From DAOTXK01 sp034435395 (GTDB lineage Bacteria; Chloroflexota; Anaerolineae; Aggregatilineales; Ch27): 53,153 bases of DNA. Below, in pieces: positions 51,039 through 53,153 of this stretch. Below the pieces are notes generated by a model that had not been told where the DNA came from, did not search any database, and saw only the letters and a list, made by a program, of their open reading frames with translations. The translations under genes were made by a program, and so were the position numbers. The stretch lies in contig DAOTXK010000012.1 of the NCBI GenBank assembly GCA_034435395.1, positions 1 through 53,153 of the forward strand, written 5' to 3'. Positions within the stretch are counted from its first letter, which is position 1, and each line of letters opens with the position of its first letter.

Positions 51039-52084
51039 TTCACGCCTATGATCTAACCCTGGACGAACTGACCGCGTTGGTGGTCGGGTGGGGATACCCT
51101 GCCTACCGCGCCCGCCAGGTCTGGCGCTGGCTTTACGTGCAGAAAGTGATCGATGTTGCCCAGATGGCCAACCTGCCGGCTGACCTGCGGGAGCGCCTGG
51201 CGGAAAACGTCCGCCTGAGCGCGCTGGAGACGGTCCGCCAGTTGTTTTCAGCGGACGGCGACACGGTCAAATGGCTGTTTCGCCTGCCGGATGGGCAACT
51301 CATTGAGAGCGTGCTCATGGAGTATGCGGGTATGCGGCGCACGGCCTGCCTCAGCACGCAGGCTGGCTGCGCGATGGGATGTGTGTTCTGTGCCACCGGC
51401 CAGATGGGCTTCGCGCGCCATCTGAGCGCCGGGGAGATCATCGCCCAGGCTGTCGCCCTGGCCCGCTGGCTGGAGGAGCATGGGGATCGGCTGAGCAATG
51501 TCGTGTTGATGGGGATGGGGGAGCCGTTCCATAACTACGATGCCGTGCTGGCGGCCATTCGTCGGCTCAACGCGCCGGAGGGTCTGGGCATCGGCCAGCG
51601 GCATATCACGCTGAGCACCGTCGGCCTGGTCCCCGAGATACGACGATTTGCCGACGAAGGTTTGCAGGTCAAATTGGCTATCAGCCTGCACGCGGCGACC
51701 GATGAGGATCGGTCGGCGCTGCTGCCGGTGAACAGGCGCTGGCCGATCGCAGACCTGTTGGACGCCTGCCGCGAGTACGTGCGGAAGACCGGGCGACGGG
51801 TGACGTTCGAGTGGGCGCTGATCGCGGGTGAGAATGACACGATACAGATGGCGCACCAGCTGGGCGCCCTGCTGCAAGGGCTGCTGTGCCATATCAACCT
51901 GATCCCGCTGAACCCCACCGCTGGCTATGCAGGAGAGGCCTCTCCTCAGGAGCGCATTCGTGCCTTTCAGGCGGTTTTGAGTGAATACGGGATCGAGAGC
52001 ACGGTGCGGGTGCGGCGGGGCATTGACATCAACGCTGGCTGCGGGCAGCTCAAGGCCGAGGTTCTGGGAGCGGAGCGGGCCTGA
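51035..52084 (+). CDS. rlmN: 23S rRNA (adenine(2503)-C(2))-methyltransferase, radical SAM
   Basis: A 349-residue radical-SAM enzyme that methylates C2 of A2503 in 23S rRNA and of A37 in some tRNAs. The [4Fe-4S] motif is CAMGCVFC in QAGCAMGCVFCATGQMGF. GMGEPFHNY and LSTVGLVP follow, and the second catalytic Cys lies in DINAGCGQL near the end. It starts at ATG 51035, overlapping the previous stop by four bases, with GGAAGAGG upstream. Cfr-type function (C8) is unlikely from context alone but cannot be excluded without alignment. Confidence 0.94.
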   Translation: MIHAYDLTLDELTALVVGWGYPAYRARQVWRWLYVQKVIDVAQMANLPADLRERLAENVRLSALETVRQLFSADGDTVKWLFRLPDGQLIESVLMEYAGMRRTACLSTQAGCAMGCVFCATGQMGFARHLSAGEIIAQAVALARWLEEHGDRLSNVVLMGMGEPFHNYDAVLAAIRRLNAPEGLGIGQRHITLSTVGLVPEIRRFADEGLQVKLAISLHAATDEDRSALLPVNRRWPIADLLDACREYVRKTGRRVTFEWALIAGENDTIQMAHQLGALLQGLLCHINLIPLNPTAGYAGEASPQERIRAFQAVLSEYGIESTVRVRRGIDINAGCGQLKAEVLGAERA

Positions 52085-52092
52085 AACCGGAT

Positions 52093-53153
52093 TCAGTCAA
52101 CCCCGATGCCCTGACCGGTATGCCGCGCGATGGCGACGAGCAGTTCTTCCGACAGCCGACTCAGATTCTCGGCGACGATCTCCGCCGTGCGGACAGATTC
52201 CAGGTTTTTCTGCGTGACATCGTGAATGTTTCGCATCGACTGGGTGATCTGCTCCAGGCCGGCGGTCTGTTGCTCGATGGCGACCATGATGTTGCGCATG
52301 GCCTCCGTGGACTCGTTCACACTGTCGGCCAGTTGGGTGATGACTTCGCCGGACTGGCGGGAGAGCTCCATGCCTTTGTCAACCTGCTGATCGCCGAGCT
52401 GAGTGGCCCGCACGGTTTGTTTCATAGCATCCTGAATCTCGCCCAGAATCGACTGCACCTGGGCCGCCGCCTCTTTGGATTGTTGGGCGAGCGTGCGGAC
52501 CTCGTCCGCTACGACGGCGAACCCCCGGCCATGAACGCCCGCACGGGCGGCTTCGATGCTGGCGTTAAGGGCGAGGAGATTACTTTGCGTGGCGATCTCG
52601 CTGACGGAAGCGATGATCTCGTCGATACGCTGCATTTGTGTGGCCAGGCCAGCGATGTTATGGGCGATGACGGTCACCTGGTCGCGAATCTGGGACATAC
52701 CTTCCATGGTCATACGGATGGTCTGCTGTCCACTGGCGGAGACCTCCGCCGTTTTTGCGGATAGATCGGCGACGCTGCGGGACTGATCGCGCACCTGGTT
52801 CGCCAGGGCGATGAATTCATTCAGCATGGTGACCGCCTGCGTGATGACAGCTGCCTGCTGCTCAGCGCCGCTGCCCTGTTGGGTAGTGACCATGTGGATG
52901 GCCGACGCCGCCCGCCCCAGGCCGTCCGCAGTGGCGCTGATCTGTAGGGGCAGGTTGTCCAGTTCGTTGCTCTGGCGGGCCACGGCGCTGTTGCGGGCCT
53001 GGGCCTCCAACTGCTCCGGCATCAGCAATACCACGCCCAGGTTCAGCGTGAGCAAAACCAGCTCGCCAGCCAGCAGCGTGTGGACGATCTGCGGCCCGTT
53101 CGCGTCGGGCAGGGCGGCGGCGAGGAGCATGGCCAGCACCGCAAAGGTGGCTT
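52093..53153 (-). CDS. Methyl-accepting chemotaxis protein, C-terminal part (cut by window end)
   Basis: At least 353 residues of an MCP; the frame is still open at the window edge. The visible N-terminal end is hydrophobic (TFAVLAMLLAAALPD and LVLLTLNLGVVLLM), so transmembrane helices lie at or before the edge. There is no obvious HAMP. The long coiled-coil signalling domain has the hairpin tip sequence EIATQSNLLALNASIEAARA followed by GRGFAVVADEVRTLAQQS, the universal CheA/CheW-binding signature. It converges with rlmN, eight bases apart. The ligand domain is outside the window or absent. Confidence 0.9.
   Translation of the reverse strand, partial: ATFAVLAMLLAAALPDANGPQIVHTLLAGELVLLTLNLGVVLLMPEQLEAQARNSAVARQSNELDNLPLQISATADGLGRAASAIHMVTTQQGSGAEQQAAVITQAVTMLNEFIALANQVRDQSRSVADLSAKTAEVSASGQQTIRMTMEGMSQIRDQVTVIAHNIAGLATQMQRIDEIIASVSEIATQSNLLALNASIEAARAGVHGRGFAVVADEVRTLAQQSKEAAAQVQSILGEIQDAMKQTVRATQLGDQQVDKGMELSRQSGEVITQLADSVNESTEAMRNIMVAIEQQTAGLEQITQSMRNIHDVTQKNLESVRTAEIVAENLSRLSEELLVAIARHTGQGIGVD

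Overview
The window is GC-rich chromosomal DNA, densely packed with genes on both strands. It most resembles Chloroflexota, probably Anaerolineae. This placement is inferred from several traits: secreted proteins carrying Thr/Pro 'PTPTP' stalks, lipobox lipoproteins, a DHH-CBS-CCA nucleotidyltransferase fusion, multi-GAF sensor kinases, a membrane H+-pyrophosphatase, an orphan NHLP-type peptide, and a VanW-like/LysM/YkuD L,D-transpeptidase. No tRNA, rRNA or CRISPR array was seen.

Layout, 1-12.8 kb: the 3' part of uxaC, a secreted M1-like metallopeptidase lipoprotein, a UbiA-type prenyltransferase, a large REC/GAF/PAS histidine kinase, a small membrane protein, an orphan family-5 solute-binding lipoprotein, the DHH-CBS-CCA protein overlapping a GNAT acetyltransferase, and a small membrane protein. 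12.8-18.8 kb (minus strand): a trans-sulfuration PLP enzyme, a MoxR/VWA pair, a cupin/YwiC pair and a CBS-pair protein, plus a truncated NAD(P)HX-epimerase remnant on the plus strand. 18.9-25.6 kb: an M20 peptidase convergent with a minus-strand envelope operon (GT2, GT39, YfhO-like), then a promoter region. 25.6-32.6 kb: H+-pyrophosphatase with an unusual insert, an ABC-2-like membrane protein, and a complete copper-resistance operon csoR-copZ-copA with a consensus promoter and a CsoR-type operator.

32.5-36.4 kb is the genomically disturbed part. An AT-rich segment carrying one unrecognised 543-residue protein lies directly after copA. To its right lies an orphan piece of a second copA 3' end, so a foreign segment appears to have entered at the copA 3' end and supplied a new C-terminus. 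greA follows. It is separated from a strong plus-strand terminator by a mosaic of an IS1-type InsA fragment, a decayed VOC/glyoxalase gene and an AT-richer DUF4256 gene on the opposite strand.

36.4-53.1 kb returns to housekeeping and envelope genes: an M3 oligopeptidase, lysS, an orphan Os1348/NHLP-like peptide, an L,D-transpeptidase, trmD, a membrane Ser/Thr kinase with an extracellular EF-hand-like loop, a small anchored protein, a HAD-IIA phosphatase, three tandem secreted proteins of which two are gluzincin metalloproteases and the third has lost the catalytic residues, rlmN, and a methyl-accepting chemotaxis protein cut by the window end.

The best candidates for something new are the AT-rich orphan gene at the rebuilt copA end, the tandem protease/pseudoprotease cluster, the pyrophosphatase insert, and the orphan NHLP-like peptide. 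All identifications come from reading motifs; no database search was run.
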